DNA of 64,000 nucleotides from QQUJ01 sp050287605 (GTDB taxonomy: Bacteria > Pseudomonadota > Gammaproteobacteria > QQUJ01): positions 62,001-126,000 of the forward strand of contig JBNKCG010000026.1 of assembly GCA_050287605.1 (NCBI GenBank), in the 5' to 3' direction. Positions 51,416-59,564 of the stretch are shown piece after piece. A program made the translations under genes and the position numbers. The notes below the pieces were generated by a model. It ran no database searches. It saw nothing but the letters and a program-made list of their open reading frames with translations, and was not told the DNA's origin. How positions within the stretch are numbered: position 1 is the stretch's first letter; each line of letters opens with the position of its first letter.

Positions 51416-54160
51416 ATGAGTATTGAATTCACCCTCGACGGCCAGCGCGTCACCGCGCAGGCCGGCGAAACCCTTCTCCAGGTCGCCCAGCGCCTGGGCA
51501 CCGCCATTCCCCACCTCTGCTACCGCGAGGGTCTGCGCGCCGACGGCAACTGCCGCGCCTGCATGGTGGAGATCGAGGGCGAGCGGGTGCTGGCCCCCTC
51601 CTGCCGCCGCCAGCCCGCCCCCGGCATGGTGGTGCACAGCGCCAACGAGCGCGCGCGCCGCGCCCAGCGCACCGTGGTGGAGCTGCTGCTCAGCGACCTG
51701 CCGCCCGAGCGGCCCGAAAGCTGGGGCGAGGTGGGCTACTGGGCGCACCAGCTCGATCTTGAAACCGGCCGATTCCCGCCGCGCGAACAGCCGGCGGCCG
51801 ACGTTTCGCACCCGGCCATCGACGTCAATCTCGATGCCTGCATCCAGTGCACGCGCTGCCTGCGCGCCTGCCGCGAAGTGCAGGTCAACGACGTCATCGG
51901 CTTCGCCCGCCGCGGCGCCCACACCCGCGTGGTCTTCGACATGGAAGACCCCATGGGCCACAGCTCCTGCGTCGGCTGCGGCGAGTGCGTGCAGGCCTGT
52001 CCCACCGGTGCGCTGCGCCCGGCCACGCTACGCGACGCCGTACCCGCGGCCCGAGCGGTGGATTCGGTCTGCCCCTACTGCGGCGTCGGCTGCCAGCTCA
52101 CCTTTCACGTCGCCGACGAGCGCATCGTCGCCATGGAGGGGCGCGACGGCCCCTCCAACCGCGGGGGACGGCTGTGCATCAAGGGCCGCTTCGGCCAGGA
52201 CTACGTACGCCATCCGCAGCGCCTCACCCAGCCGCTGATCCGCCGTACCGACGCACCCAAGAACCCGCGCCTGGCGGTGGACCCCGCCGATCCCTCCGCC
52301 GTGTTTCGCGAGGCCACCTGGGAGGAGGCGCTGGCGGTGGCGGCGCAAGGTTTCCTGCGCATCCGTTCCGACCACGGTCCCGGGGCGCTGGCCGGTTTCG
52401 GCTCGGCCAAAGGCAGCAACGAAGAGGCCTATCTGTTCCAGAAGCTGGTGCGCACCGGCTTCGGCACCAACAACGTCGATCACTGCACGCGACTGTGCCA
52501 CGCCTCTTCCGTAGCAGCGCTGCTGGAGGGGCTGGGCTCGGGTGCGGTCTCCAACCCCGTGGCCGACGTGCAATACGCCGACGTGATCGTGGTGATCGGC
52601 GCCAACCCCACCGTCAACCACCCGGTGGCGGCCACCTTCATCAAGAACGCCGTCGAGCGCGGCGCCACGCTGATCGTGATGGACCCGCGCGAGACGGAGC
52701 TGGCGCGCCACGCCGAACACTTCCTGCAATTCCACCCCGACACCGACGTGGCGCTGCTCAACGCCCTGCTCCACACCATCGTCGAAGAGGAGCTGTTCGA
52801 CACCGAATTCATCGCCCGGCGCACCCACGGATTCGACGAGCTGCGTGCCCACCTCGCCCCCTACTCGCCGGAGGCGATGGCGCCCATCTGCGGCATCCCC
52901 GCCGAGACGCTGCGCACCGTTGCGCGCCGTTACGCCACGTCCAAGGGCTCGATGATCCTGTGGGGCATGGGCATCAGCCAGCACGTGCACGGCACCGACA
53001 ACGCCCGCTGCCTGATCGCCCTGGCGCTGATCACCGGGCAGATCGGCCGGCGCGGCACCGGGTTGCATCCGCTGCGCGGCCAGAACAACGTTCAGGGCGC
53101 CTCCGACGCCGGCCTCATCCCCATGGTCTTCCCCGATTATCAGCGGGTGGACGATGCGCAGGCGCGCGAGCACTTCGAGGCCTTGTGGGGCACCCCGCTC
53201 GATCCCAACCCCGGGCTTACGGTGGTGGAGATCCTCAACGCGGCACGCGACAAAACCATCCGCGGCATGTACGTGATGGGGGAGAACCCGGCCATGTCCG
53301 ACCCCGATGCCGCCCACGCCCGCGAGGCCCTGGCCAGTCTCGAACACTTGGTGGTGCAGGACATCTTTCTCACCGAAACCGCCTACCTCGCCGACGTCGT
53401 GCTGCCCGCCTCGGCCTTCGCCGAGAAGAGCGGCACCTTCACCAACACCGACCGCCGCGTACAGTTGGGACGCCCCGCCCTGGCCCCGCCCGGCGCGGCG
53501 CGCCAGGACTTGTGGATCATCCAGGAACTGGCCCGACGGCTGGATCTGAAATGGGACTACGCCGACGCCGAGGCGGTGTTCGCCGAGCTGCGTCAGGCCA
53601 TGCCCAGCATCGCTGGCATCACCTGGCAACGGTTGGAGGCGCAATCGTCGGTGACCTACCCCTGCCGCCAGGAAGGCGATCCCGGCGACGAGGTGATCTT
53701 CATCGACGCCTTCCCCACCGCCGACGGGCGCGGCCGCTTGGTGCCCGCCGCGCTGTGCGGCGACGAAGAGCGACCCGACGACGCCTATCCCAACGTGCTG
53801 ATCACCGGGCGCATCCTGGAGCACTGGCACACCGGCTCCATGACCCGGCGCGCGGCGGTGCTCGACGCCGTGCAGCCGCGCCCCGAGGTGAGCGTCCATC
53901 CCGACGATCTGGCCGCACTGCAGAGCGGCGACGGCGAGCTGATTACGGTGGAGTCGCGGCGCGGCGCGATCACCGCCCACGCGCGCAGCGACCGCGGCGT
54001 CCCGCGCGGAACGGTATTCATGCCGTTCTGCTACTACGAGGCGGCGGCCAACGTGTTGACCAGCCCGGCACTGGACCCGGTGGCCAAGATCCCGGAGTTC
54101 AAATACTCCGCCGTGCGGCTGCGGCGCGGCGAACAGCCTCCGGCCGGCGCCGGGTACTGA
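51416..54160 (+). CDS. fdhA: NAD-dependent formate dehydrogenase alpha subunit
   Basis: A 914-residue molybdenum enzyme. In order: 2Fe-2S domain (C35, C46, C49, C63), NuoG-like histidine/cysteine region, two 4Fe-4S clusters (DACIQCTRCLRAC and CVGCGECVQACP), then CPYCGVGC (about 219-226) for the cluster next to the Mo site, and the catalytic core with the Mo-binding Cys in HCTRLCHASS (about 361) followed by conserved His. The C-terminal MGD barrel has LITGRILEHWHTGSMTRR. This is the layout of FdsA/FDH1 alpha. It oxidises formate to CO2, or the reverse, in the cytoplasm with FdhB. Confidence 0.94.
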   Translation: MSIEFTLDGQRVTAQAGETLLQVAQRLGTAIPHLCYREGLRADGNCRACMVEIEGERVLAPSCRRQPAPGMVVHSANERARRAQRTVVELLLSDLPPERPESWGEVGYWAHQLDLETGRFPPREQPAADVSHPAIDVNLDACIQCTRCLRACREVQVNDVIGFARRGAHTRVVFDMEDPMGHSSCVGCGECVQACPTGALRPATLRDAVPAARAVDSVCPYCGVGCQLTFHVADERIVAMEGRDGPSNRGGRLCIKGRFGQDYVRHPQRLTQPLIRRTDAPKNPRLAVDPADPSAVFREATWEEALAVAAQGFLRIRSDHGPGALAGFGSAKGSNEEAYLFQKLVRTGFGTNNVDHCTRLCHASSVAALLEGLGSGAVSNPVADVQYADVIVVIGANPTVNHPVAATFIKNAVERGATLIVMDPRETELARHAEHFLQFHPDTDVALLNALLHTIVEEELFDTEFIARRTHGFDELRAHLAPYSPEAMAPICGIPAETLRTVARRYATSKGSMILWGMGISQHVHGTDNARCLIALALITGQIGRRGTGLHPLRGQNNVQGASDAGLIPMVFPDYQRVDDAQAREHFEALWGTPLDPNPGLTVVEILNAARDKTIRGMYVMGENPAMSDPDAAHAREALASLEHLVVQDIFLTETAYLADVVLPASAFAEKSGTFTNTDRRVQLGRPALAPPGAARQDLWIIQELARRLDLKWDYADAEAVFAELRQAMPSIAGITWQRLEAQSSVTYPCRQEGDPGDEVIFIDAFPTADGRGRLVPAALCGDEERPDDAYPNVLITGRILEHWHTGSMTRRAAVLDAVQPRPEVSVHPDDLAALQSGDGELITVESRRGAITAHARSDRGVPRGTVFMPFCYYEAAANVLTSPALDPVAKIPEFKYSAVRLRRGEQPPAGAGY

Positions 54161-54172
54161 CCCGGGTCGGTT

Positions 54173-55366
54173 ATGGCGCTGATCGACTCCGGCCCCCTTC
54201 AGGGTTTCTACCGCCCCGACTACCACGGCGCCAGCCTGGTGGACCTGATGGCCAGCGTGATCCGCGCTCGCGGCGGGCAATCGGCACACACCGGACTCGG
54301 CACGGAATTCGAGCAACGGCTCGGTGCGGCACGCCACGTGGTACTGCTGGTGATCGACGGCCTGGGTCTGGCGCAGCGCGGGCACTACCTGGCAGCGGGT
54401 GCCGGGAACGGGTTTTTGGCGCAACGCCCCGAACGCGAACTCTCCAGCGTCTTTCCCGCCACCACCGCCGCCGCGGTTACCACACTGATGACCGGCGCCA
54501 GCCCCGCCGAACACGGCATCCTGGGCTGGTTCCTCAACCTGCACGATCTGGGGGTGGTGAGCGCCATCCTGCCCGCCATCAGCCGCACCGACATGCCCAT
54601 CTTCGACGCCGCGTTCCCGCTGGCCGATTACCTGGCCATCCCGCGCCCGATCGAATCCATGGCCGGGCCCCGCATCGCGCTCACCCACCGCTTCATCCTC
54701 GAAAGCCGTTTCTCCAACGCTGCCGCCGGCTGGAGCGAAACCCATGCCGTCGAGAGTCTCGCCACGCTGGAAGAGGCACTGACCCGGTTGGTCCAACGTC
54801 CCGACCCCACCTACTGCTACGGCTACTGGCCGGGGTTCGACGCGCTGAGCCACGAGTTCGGCCCAACCTCGGAACAGGCCTTGAAGCACCTGGGGGAGAT
54901 CGACGCATTGCTGGGCCGGTTGCAGGAAGCGCTACGATCGCACGGCGCCGCCCTGCTGGTCACCGCGGACCACGGTTTCGTCGCCACCCCGCCGGAACAG
55001 CATGTGGATCTCAGCGCCATAAACGGCCTCTACGACGATCTCGCCACCCTGCCCTCCGGCGACTCGCGCGCCGTCTCGCTGTTCGTGCGCCCTGCCCGCC
55101 TAGCCGCACTGCATGAGCGGTTGCGGGACTTCGGCGACCGCTTCGCGGTGGTTGAGGGCGAGGCCTTATTCGAGGCCGGCGTGTTCGGCCCCGGCGATCA
55201 CCACCCCGCCCTGTACGGCCGGGTGGGCGACCTCGTTCTGCTGGCCCGCGGGGCGTGTTCGCTCAGCGCACCGCCGCGCGGGCGCCCGCCCCACCGCGTA
55301 CCCGGCAGCCACGGCGGCATGACCGAACCGGAGATGCGTATCCCGCTGTTTCACGCGGGTCCATAA
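54173..55366 (+). CDS. Type I phosphodiesterase/nucleotide pyrophosphatase family protein
   Basis: A 397-residue protein of the alkaline phosphatase superfamily. The metal and nucleophile motifs are present: VVLLVIDGLG (Asp), SSVFPATTAAAVTTLMTG (Thr nucleophile), WPGFDALSHEFGP, VTADHGF and PGSHGGM near the end. No signal peptide is seen, so it is probably cytoplasmic, unlike most of the family. It begins 12 bp after fdhA on the same strand and is likely co-transcribed, but a role in formate metabolism is not obvious. Confidence 0.82.
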   Translation: MALIDSGPLQGFYRPDYHGASLVDLMASVIRARGGQSAHTGLGTEFEQRLGAARHVVLLVIDGLGLAQRGHYLAAGAGNGFLAQRPERELSSVFPATTAAAVTTLMTGASPAEHGILGWFLNLHDLGVVSAILPAISRTDMPIFDAAFPLADYLAIPRPIESMAGPRIALTHRFILESRFSNAAAGWSETHAVESLATLEEALTRLVQRPDPTYCYGYWPGFDALSHEFGPTSEQALKHLGEIDALLGRLQEALRSHGAALLVTADHGFVATPPEQHVDLSAINGLYDDLATLPSGDSRAVSLFVRPARLAALHERLRDFGDRFAVVEGEALFEAGVFGPGDHHPALYGRVGDLVLLARGACSLSAPPRGRPPHRVPGSHGGMTEPEMRIPLFHAGP

Positions 55367-55398
55367 AACAGCGGCCGCCTCCAACGGAGAACGGCCGC
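55365..55398 (-). terminator. Candidate terminator of the FAS1 gene
   Basis: GCGGCCG (55371-55377) pairs with CGGCCGC (55392-55398). On the minus strand it is followed by TGTTTT. It lies about 80 bp past the FAS1 gene stop and touches the stop codon of the convergent phosphodiesterase gene. Confidence 0.45.
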
Positions 55399-55479
55399 CT
55401 CGTATCTGAGTCACCCTCTGCGCCGCCAATCCGGCTGTCGCAGGGCAACCCACACGTCACACACCCCACCGGGGAGCGA

Positions 55480-56037
55480 TCAGTTGGGGATCACCACCGT
55501 GTCGATGACGTGGATGATGCCGTTGCCGGTGGCGATATCCGTCTTGATGATGTTGGCACCGTCGACCTTCGCCCCGCTCGCCGAACTACCCACCGTCAGC
55601 ATCGAGCCCTGCACCGTCTTGAGCTGGTTCATGCCCACCACCGCCTTGGCCTCCAAGCGCCCCGGTACCACGTGGTAGGTCAGGATCTGGGACAGCTTTT
55701 CCTTGTCGGCCAGCAGCGCCTCGACGGTGCCCGCCGGCAGTTTGGCAAAGGCTTCGTCCGTGGGGGCAAACACGGTGAACGGTCCAGGCCCCTTCAACAC
55801 CTCCACCAACCCCGCCGCCTTGACCGCGGCAACCAGGGTATTGAAGGAACCCGCCGCAACGGCGGCGTCCACGACATCGGCGTGCATTTCAACGGCACCT
55901 GTCTTGACCGTACCGTATTCGTGGTACGACTTCATGTTTCCGCCGGCCTGCGCCGGCGCGGAGATGGCCGCCGCGACCAACAGGCCTGCACCGGCAACCG
56001 TCGACAACGAAGTTTTGCGTTCGAATAACTTGACCAT
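55480..56037 (-). CDS. Secreted fasciclin (FAS1) domain protein
   Basis: A 185-residue protein with a signal peptide (about 1-36, ending AQAGG) and one FAS1 domain (about 55-185) with NTLVAAVKAAGLVEVLKGPG, FTVFAPTDEAFAKLPAGTV, LTYHVVPGRL and IHVIDTVVIPN, the two conserved FAS1 boxes. Bacterial FAS1 proteins are adhesive or carotenoid- or surface-associated. I chose the ATG at 56035-56037 with GAGGAG eight bases upstream. It is divergent from the B12-binding regulator and shares its promoter pattern. Confidence 0.9.
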   Translation of the reverse strand: MVKLFERKTSLSTVAGAGLLVAAAISAPAQAGGNMKSYHEYGTVKTGAVEMHADVVDAAVAAGSFNTLVAAVKAAGLVEVLKGPGPFTVFAPTDEAFAKLPAGTVEALLADKEKLSQILTYHVVPGRLEAKAVVGMNQLKTVQGSMLTVGSSASGAKVDGANIIKTDIATGNGIIHVIDTVVIPN

Positions 56038-56121
56038 TTTACGTCTCCTCAAAGTCTTTGGATCACACTTGGATTACTGTCGTCTCGGTTTGAAACAGCT
56101 GCAGTCAAACCTTGGACATAA

Positions 56122-56152
56122 GTTATACATTACTTGTACAGATTGTCAATAC
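56122..56152 (-). promoter_or_regulatory. Promoter of the FAS1 gene, shared GTATTGAC-N15-TGTATAAC type
   Basis: On the minus strand GTATTGAC, 15 bp, TGTATAAC. This holds -35 TTGACA (56144-56149) and -10 TATAAC (56122-56127) with a 16-bp spacer. TGTACA (56135-56140), a self-complementary hexamer, lies inside the spacer, where MerR-type regulators bind. It is about 85 bp before the FAS1 start codon. Confidence 0.7.
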
Positions 56153-56168
56153 CATACTAAATAAATTG

Positions 56169-56188
56169 GGTAATAACCGCCTATTACC
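56169..56188. promoter_or_regulatory. Palindrome between the two divergent promoters
   Basis: GGTAATA (56169-56175), spacer ACCGCC, TATTACC (56182-56188): a perfect 7-bp dyad in an AT-rich stretch unlike the surrounding GC-rich genome. It lies between the divergent promoters, about 17 bp upstream of the FAS1 -35. It could be an operator for another regulator. Confidence 0.5.
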
Positions 56189-56270
56189 TGACATATTACA
56201 CTGATATCATGGCATTAGTCGTCAGTTACTATTGATACAAACATTGTGCAATTTGTAAAATCAGCGCTCA

Positions 56271-56301
56271 GTATTGACGGAAAAGATAATTCTTGTATAA
56301 C
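56271..56301 (+). promoter_or_regulatory. Promoter of the B12-binding regulator operon, same GTATTGAC-N15-TGTATAAC type
   Basis: GTATTGAC (56271-56278), 15 bp, TGTATAAC (56294-56301), giving -35 TTGACG and -10 TATAAC with a 16-bp spacer. It is 28 bp before the ATG at 56330. All 16 outer bases are identical to the FAS1 promoter, at the same spacing. Confidence 0.7.
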
Positions 56302-56329
56302 TTTCATAACCCCTTATGCCGAGCACCCC

Positions 56330-57256
56330 ATGAATGCCACACCGGCCGTTGATGACGTCGATGACCTGAGCGAACGCGGGCTCTATCCCATTCGCACCGT
56401 TTCTACCCTCACCGGCGTCAACTCGGTCACCCTGCGGGCCTGGGAGCGGCGCTACGCGCTGATCCAGCCACGGCGTACGGCGAAAGGTCATCGCCTCTAC
56501 ACGCAGCAGGACATCGATCGCATCAACAGCATCCTGCAACTGCTGGACAGGGGCATACCCATCAGCCAGGTCAAACACCGCCTAACGGGCAACGCGCGGA
56601 CCGGCGCCGCAGCCCAGGAGGCGGGACCTTGGGAGCAGTTCCAGCAACGCATGCTCAACGCGGTGGTGCGATTCGACGAAAGCGCCCTGAGCGAGATCTA
56701 CAACGAAGCGCTCTCCATCTACCCCATCGACCGGGTAACCCAGCGATTGATCATTCCGCTGCTGCGCACCCTGGGCGAACGGTGGGCATCCACCGAGGGC
56801 AGCGTGGCCGAGGAGCACCTTTTCGGCAGTTTCCTGCGCAACAAACTGGGCGCACGCTTTCACCACCAAGGGCGTCGCAACCACGGGCCCAGGCTGGTAG
56901 CGGCCTGCCTGCCGGGAGAACACCACGAAGTGGGATTGCTGCTGTTCTGCCTCGCCGCGCTGGAGCACGACTATCAGATCGTGCTCCTGGGTGCCGACCT
57001 CCCCCTGGAGGAGCTGCCTACGGTCGTGCAACGCACCGCAGCCAGTGCCATCGTTCTGTCCGGATCCATGACCGTTCTGCCCACTGCACTGCAAGAGGGA
57101 CTGACACGGCTGATGCAGCAGATCGACGTACCGGTGCTCATCGGCGGGGAGACATCCATCGCGCATCACGACGCCATCGTGCGCGCGGGCGCCGTCCCGG
57201 TGGGCAACGACATCGCCCACGCGCTCCGCCAACTGGACGGACTGGCGGGGGCCTGA
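56330..57256 (+). CDS. MerR-type regulator with B12-binding domain (CarH/LitR photoreceptor type)
   Basis: A 308-residue regulator. The N-terminal MerR winged helix (about 18-88) has YPIRTVSTLTGVNSVTLRAW and PRRTAKGHRLYT. A helical cap (about 100-185) contains W152-x9-E162-H163, the CarH upper-face motif. The Rossmann domain (about 187-308) has E197-x-H199-x-x-G202, the B12-binding motif, with H199 as the likely lower axial ligand. CarH and LitR proteins repress light-inducible genes as tetramers with adenosylcobalamin and are released by light. I chose the ATG at 56330, which follows the promoter closely. A photolyase gene follows in the same operon. Confidence 0.88.
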   Translation: MNATPAVDDVDDLSERGLYPIRTVSTLTGVNSVTLRAWERRYALIQPRRTAKGHRLYTQQDIDRINSILQLLDRGIPISQVKHRLTGNARTGAAAQEAGPWEQFQQRMLNAVVRFDESALSEIYNEALSIYPIDRVTQRLIIPLLRTLGERWASTEGSVAEEHLFGSFLRNKLGARFHHQGRRNHGPRLVAACLPGEHHEVGLLLFCLAALEHDYQIVLLGADLPLEELPTVVQRTAASAIVLSGSMTVLPTALQEGLTRLMQQIDVPVLIGGETSIAHHDAIVRAGAVPVGNDIAHALRQLDGLAGA

Positions 57257-57283
57257 CACCCCAGCCACGACGCCCCGAGCACC

Positions 57284-58729
57284 GTGTCCACAGCCATCGT
57301 CTGGTTTCGCCGCGACCTGCGACTCGCGGATCACGCACCACTGCGCGCAGCATTGCGCGAGTCGGATAGCCTGGTACCGGTCTACGTCCACGACCCCCGT
57401 TGCGACGGATCGTGGGCGGCGGGAAGCGCATCGCGCTGGTGGTTGCATCACAGCCTGGAATCGTTGGATGCACAGCTGCGGCACCGGGGGTCACGCCTCG
57501 TCGTGCGCAGCGGAGACAGCGTGGAAAGCCTCGTCACCCTGGCCCAACAAACCGGCGCGACCCGCCTCTACTACCACAGCGTTCCCGAGCCGACGCAGGT
57601 GGCCCTGGAGCAGCGCATCACCGCACGGCTATCAGCCCTGGGTATCGCAGTTCACCGTTTTCGCGCAGCACTGCTCCACGATCCGGAGCGACTGCGCAGC
57701 GGAAGCGGCACCCCCTATCGCGTCTTTACGGCCTTCTGGACGGCCTGCCGACAGCTGCCGTCGCCCGGACGCCCGCTACCGGCACCGCGACAAGTACAGC
57801 CACTCCCGTCCGTCCTCGACACAGCGTCCATTTCCAGCCTGGATCTGCTGCCGCGGACCCGATGGGATGGCGGTCTTGCAGACACCTGGCAACCGGGAGA
57901 ACCGCAGGCGCTGCGGCTACTGAACACCTTTGCGGCATCCACCGTCGCCGGGTACCCCGACACCCGCGACACCCCGGCAGCCGCCGGCACCTCGCGGCTC
58001 TCCGCAGCACTGCACTTCGGCGAAATCACGCCGCGCCAAGCATTCGAATGCGTCCAAACCAGCGACGCCACACCCAGCGGCGCAGCGCAATCCTATCTGC
58101 GTCAGTTGGGCTGGCGGGAATTTGCCCACTACCTGCTGCACCACTTTCCGCACACCCCGGATCAGCCGTTGAACCCGCGTTTCCGCCATTTTCCCTGGCG
58201 CAAGCGGCACGACGACCTACTGAACGCCTGGCAGCGCGGCGCGACGGGGATCCCTCTGGTGGATGCCGGCATGCGCGAGCTGTGGCAGACCGGCGGGATG
58301 CACAACCGTCTACGCATGGTGACAGCCTCGTTTCTCACCAAGAACCTGCGCATCCCCTGGCAGGCGGGCGCGCGCTGGTTCTGGGACACGCTGGTGGATG
58401 CCGACCTCGCCAACAACACCCTGGGCTGGCAATGGGTGGCCGGCTGCGGGGCCGACGCCGCCCCCTATTTCAGGATTTTCAATCCGGTGTTGCAGGGGAT
58501 GAAATTCGACGCGGAAGGACGTTACGTGCGCCACTGGGTGCCGGAACTCGCCGCCCTGCCGGACCGTTGGCTGCACCGGCCGTGGAAGGCGTCGCAGAGG
58601 GTACTCGAATCAGCGGGTGTCACGCTGGGGAGCGACTACCCACGGCCGGTGGTCGATCTGGCCGTCACCCGGCGTGAAGCCCTGATGGCCTACGATCGCA
58701 TCCGGCAACCCCCGGTGCAGCGAACATGA
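57284..58729 (+). CDS. phrB: Deoxyribodipyrimidine photolyase (class I)
   Basis: A 481-residue flavoprotein repairing UV-induced cyclobutane dimers with blue light. The N-terminal antenna domain starts TAIVWFRRDLRLADHAPL. The FAD-binding C-terminal domain has LGWREFAHYLLHHFP, GIPLVDAGMRELWQTGGMHN, RMVTASFLTKNL and the signature ANNTLGWQWVAGCGADAAPY. The start is a GTG at 57284, 27 bp after the regulator gene. Expression with a B12 photoreceptor fits light induction, as in other LitR-phr loci. The antenna pigment (MTHF or deazaflavin) cannot be told from sequence by eye. Confidence 0.95.
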   Translation: MSTAIVWFRRDLRLADHAPLRAALRESDSLVPVYVHDPRCDGSWAAGSASRWWLHHSLESLDAQLRHRGSRLVVRSGDSVESLVTLAQQTGATRLYYHSVPEPTQVALEQRITARLSALGIAVHRFRAALLHDPERLRSGSGTPYRVFTAFWTACRQLPSPGRPLPAPRQVQPLPSVLDTASISSLDLLPRTRWDGGLADTWQPGEPQALRLLNTFAASTVAGYPDTRDTPAAAGTSRLSAALHFGEITPRQAFECVQTSDATPSGAAQSYLRQLGWREFAHYLLHHFPHTPDQPLNPRFRHFPWRKRHDDLLNAWQRGATGIPLVDAGMRELWQTGGMHNRLRMVTASFLTKNLRIPWQAGARWFWDTLVDADLANNTLGWQWVAGCGADAAPYFRIFNPVLQGMKFDAEGRYVRHWVPELAALPDRWLHRPWKASQRVLESAGVTLGSDYPRPVVDLAVTRREALMAYDRIRQPPVQRT

Positions 58730-59475
58730 CCTCCCTGCGCTACATGGGGGCCATCGTGCTGCTGGTCACGCTTGCGCCGCTACTGGCATTGCAGGGCCGG
58801 TACCTGCGCCGCCACGCCGTGCGTCTGCCGCCGGCCCGGGGCGAGCGCAACGGCATCGAACCGGGTGGACCGCCAGCCCTCGACCTCCTGGTCTTGGGCG
58901 AATCCACCGCCGCGGGGGTGGGTGTGTCCACCCATCGCGAATCCCTCGTCGGCCAGACGGCCATCGCCTTGGGCAGGCAACTGCAACGCGAAATCCGCTG
59001 GGAGGTCGCCGGTCTCAACGGCCTGACCGCGGGGCGCGCTGCAGCGACGCTGTTCCCCTGGGTCGAGCGACGCCGAGCAACCGTCGCGGTGCTGGCACTG
59101 GGCGTCAACGACACCCTGGCGCTGCGCACGCCACGGCACTGGCTGGCGCAGCTACGAGCGCTGATCGAGGGCGTACACGTCGAATTTCAACCGCAGCTCG
59201 TCGTGGTCTGCGCCATCCCACCGGTGGGCCGCTTCCCCGCCATCCCCCGTCCGCTGCGGACGTTGTTCGGGCTGGTGGCAGGTAGTCTGGACGCGGCGAC
59301 CCGCGCGGCGTTGCGCGACCGCGGCGATATCCTGTACGTGCCCCTGCCCAGGGAGCTGCAAAGCAACCCCGAGTACATGGGCAGTGATGGGTTTCATCCG
59401 TCGGCAGCGGGGTACGCGGTGTGGGGTGGTCTGCTGGCCCGAGCCATCGCGGACCACGAGGTCAAAGTAAACTAG
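58726..59475 (+). CDS. SGNH/GDSL-family hydrolase
   Basis: A 249-residue protein with an N-terminal hydrophobic anchor (about 7-24) and an SGNH esterase fold. Block I is LVLGESTAAGVG (GEST in place of GDS), block III is LGVNDTLAL (GxND), and block V is DGFHPSAAGYAVWG (DxxH). The catalytic Ser and Asp/His are therefore present. The start overlaps the phrB stop by four bases (ATGA). Its role in the photolyase operon is unclear; a lipid or cell-envelope esterase is possible. Confidence 0.85.
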   Translation: MTSLRYMGAIVLLVTLAPLLALQGRYLRRHAVRLPPARGERNGIEPGGPPALDLLVLGESTAAGVGVSTHRESLVGQTAIALGRQLQREIRWEVAGLNGLTAGRAAATLFPWVERRRATVAVLALGVNDTLALRTPRHWLAQLRALIEGVHVEFQPQLVVVCAIPPVGRFPAIPRPLRTLFGLVAGSLDAATRAALRDRGDILYVPLPRELQSNPEYMGSDGFHPSAAGYAVWGGLLARAIADHEVKVN

Positions 59476-59505
59476 GTCGCTTCCCCACAAGGATTCGGTA
59501 CACGT

Positions 59506-59538
59506 AAAAACGGCGCACCGGTGGTCTCCGGTACGCCG
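59506..59538 (-). terminator. Intrinsic terminator of the DUF1631 gene
   Basis: On the minus strand CGGCG-T-ACCGG (59528-59538) pairs with CCGGT-G-CGCCG (59511-59521) with one internal mismatch, followed by TTTTT (59506-59510). It is 27 bp past the DUF1631 stop and also lies 30 bp past the SGNH gene end. Confidence 0.8.
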
Positions 59539-59564
59539 CTATCGGGTGGGCGGATCTCCCCGCT

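Noticed and set aside
52028..54889. 953-codon open frame on the minus strand opposite fdhA
   Set aside because: Shadow of fdhA and the phosphodiesterase gene; composition unlike a real protein.
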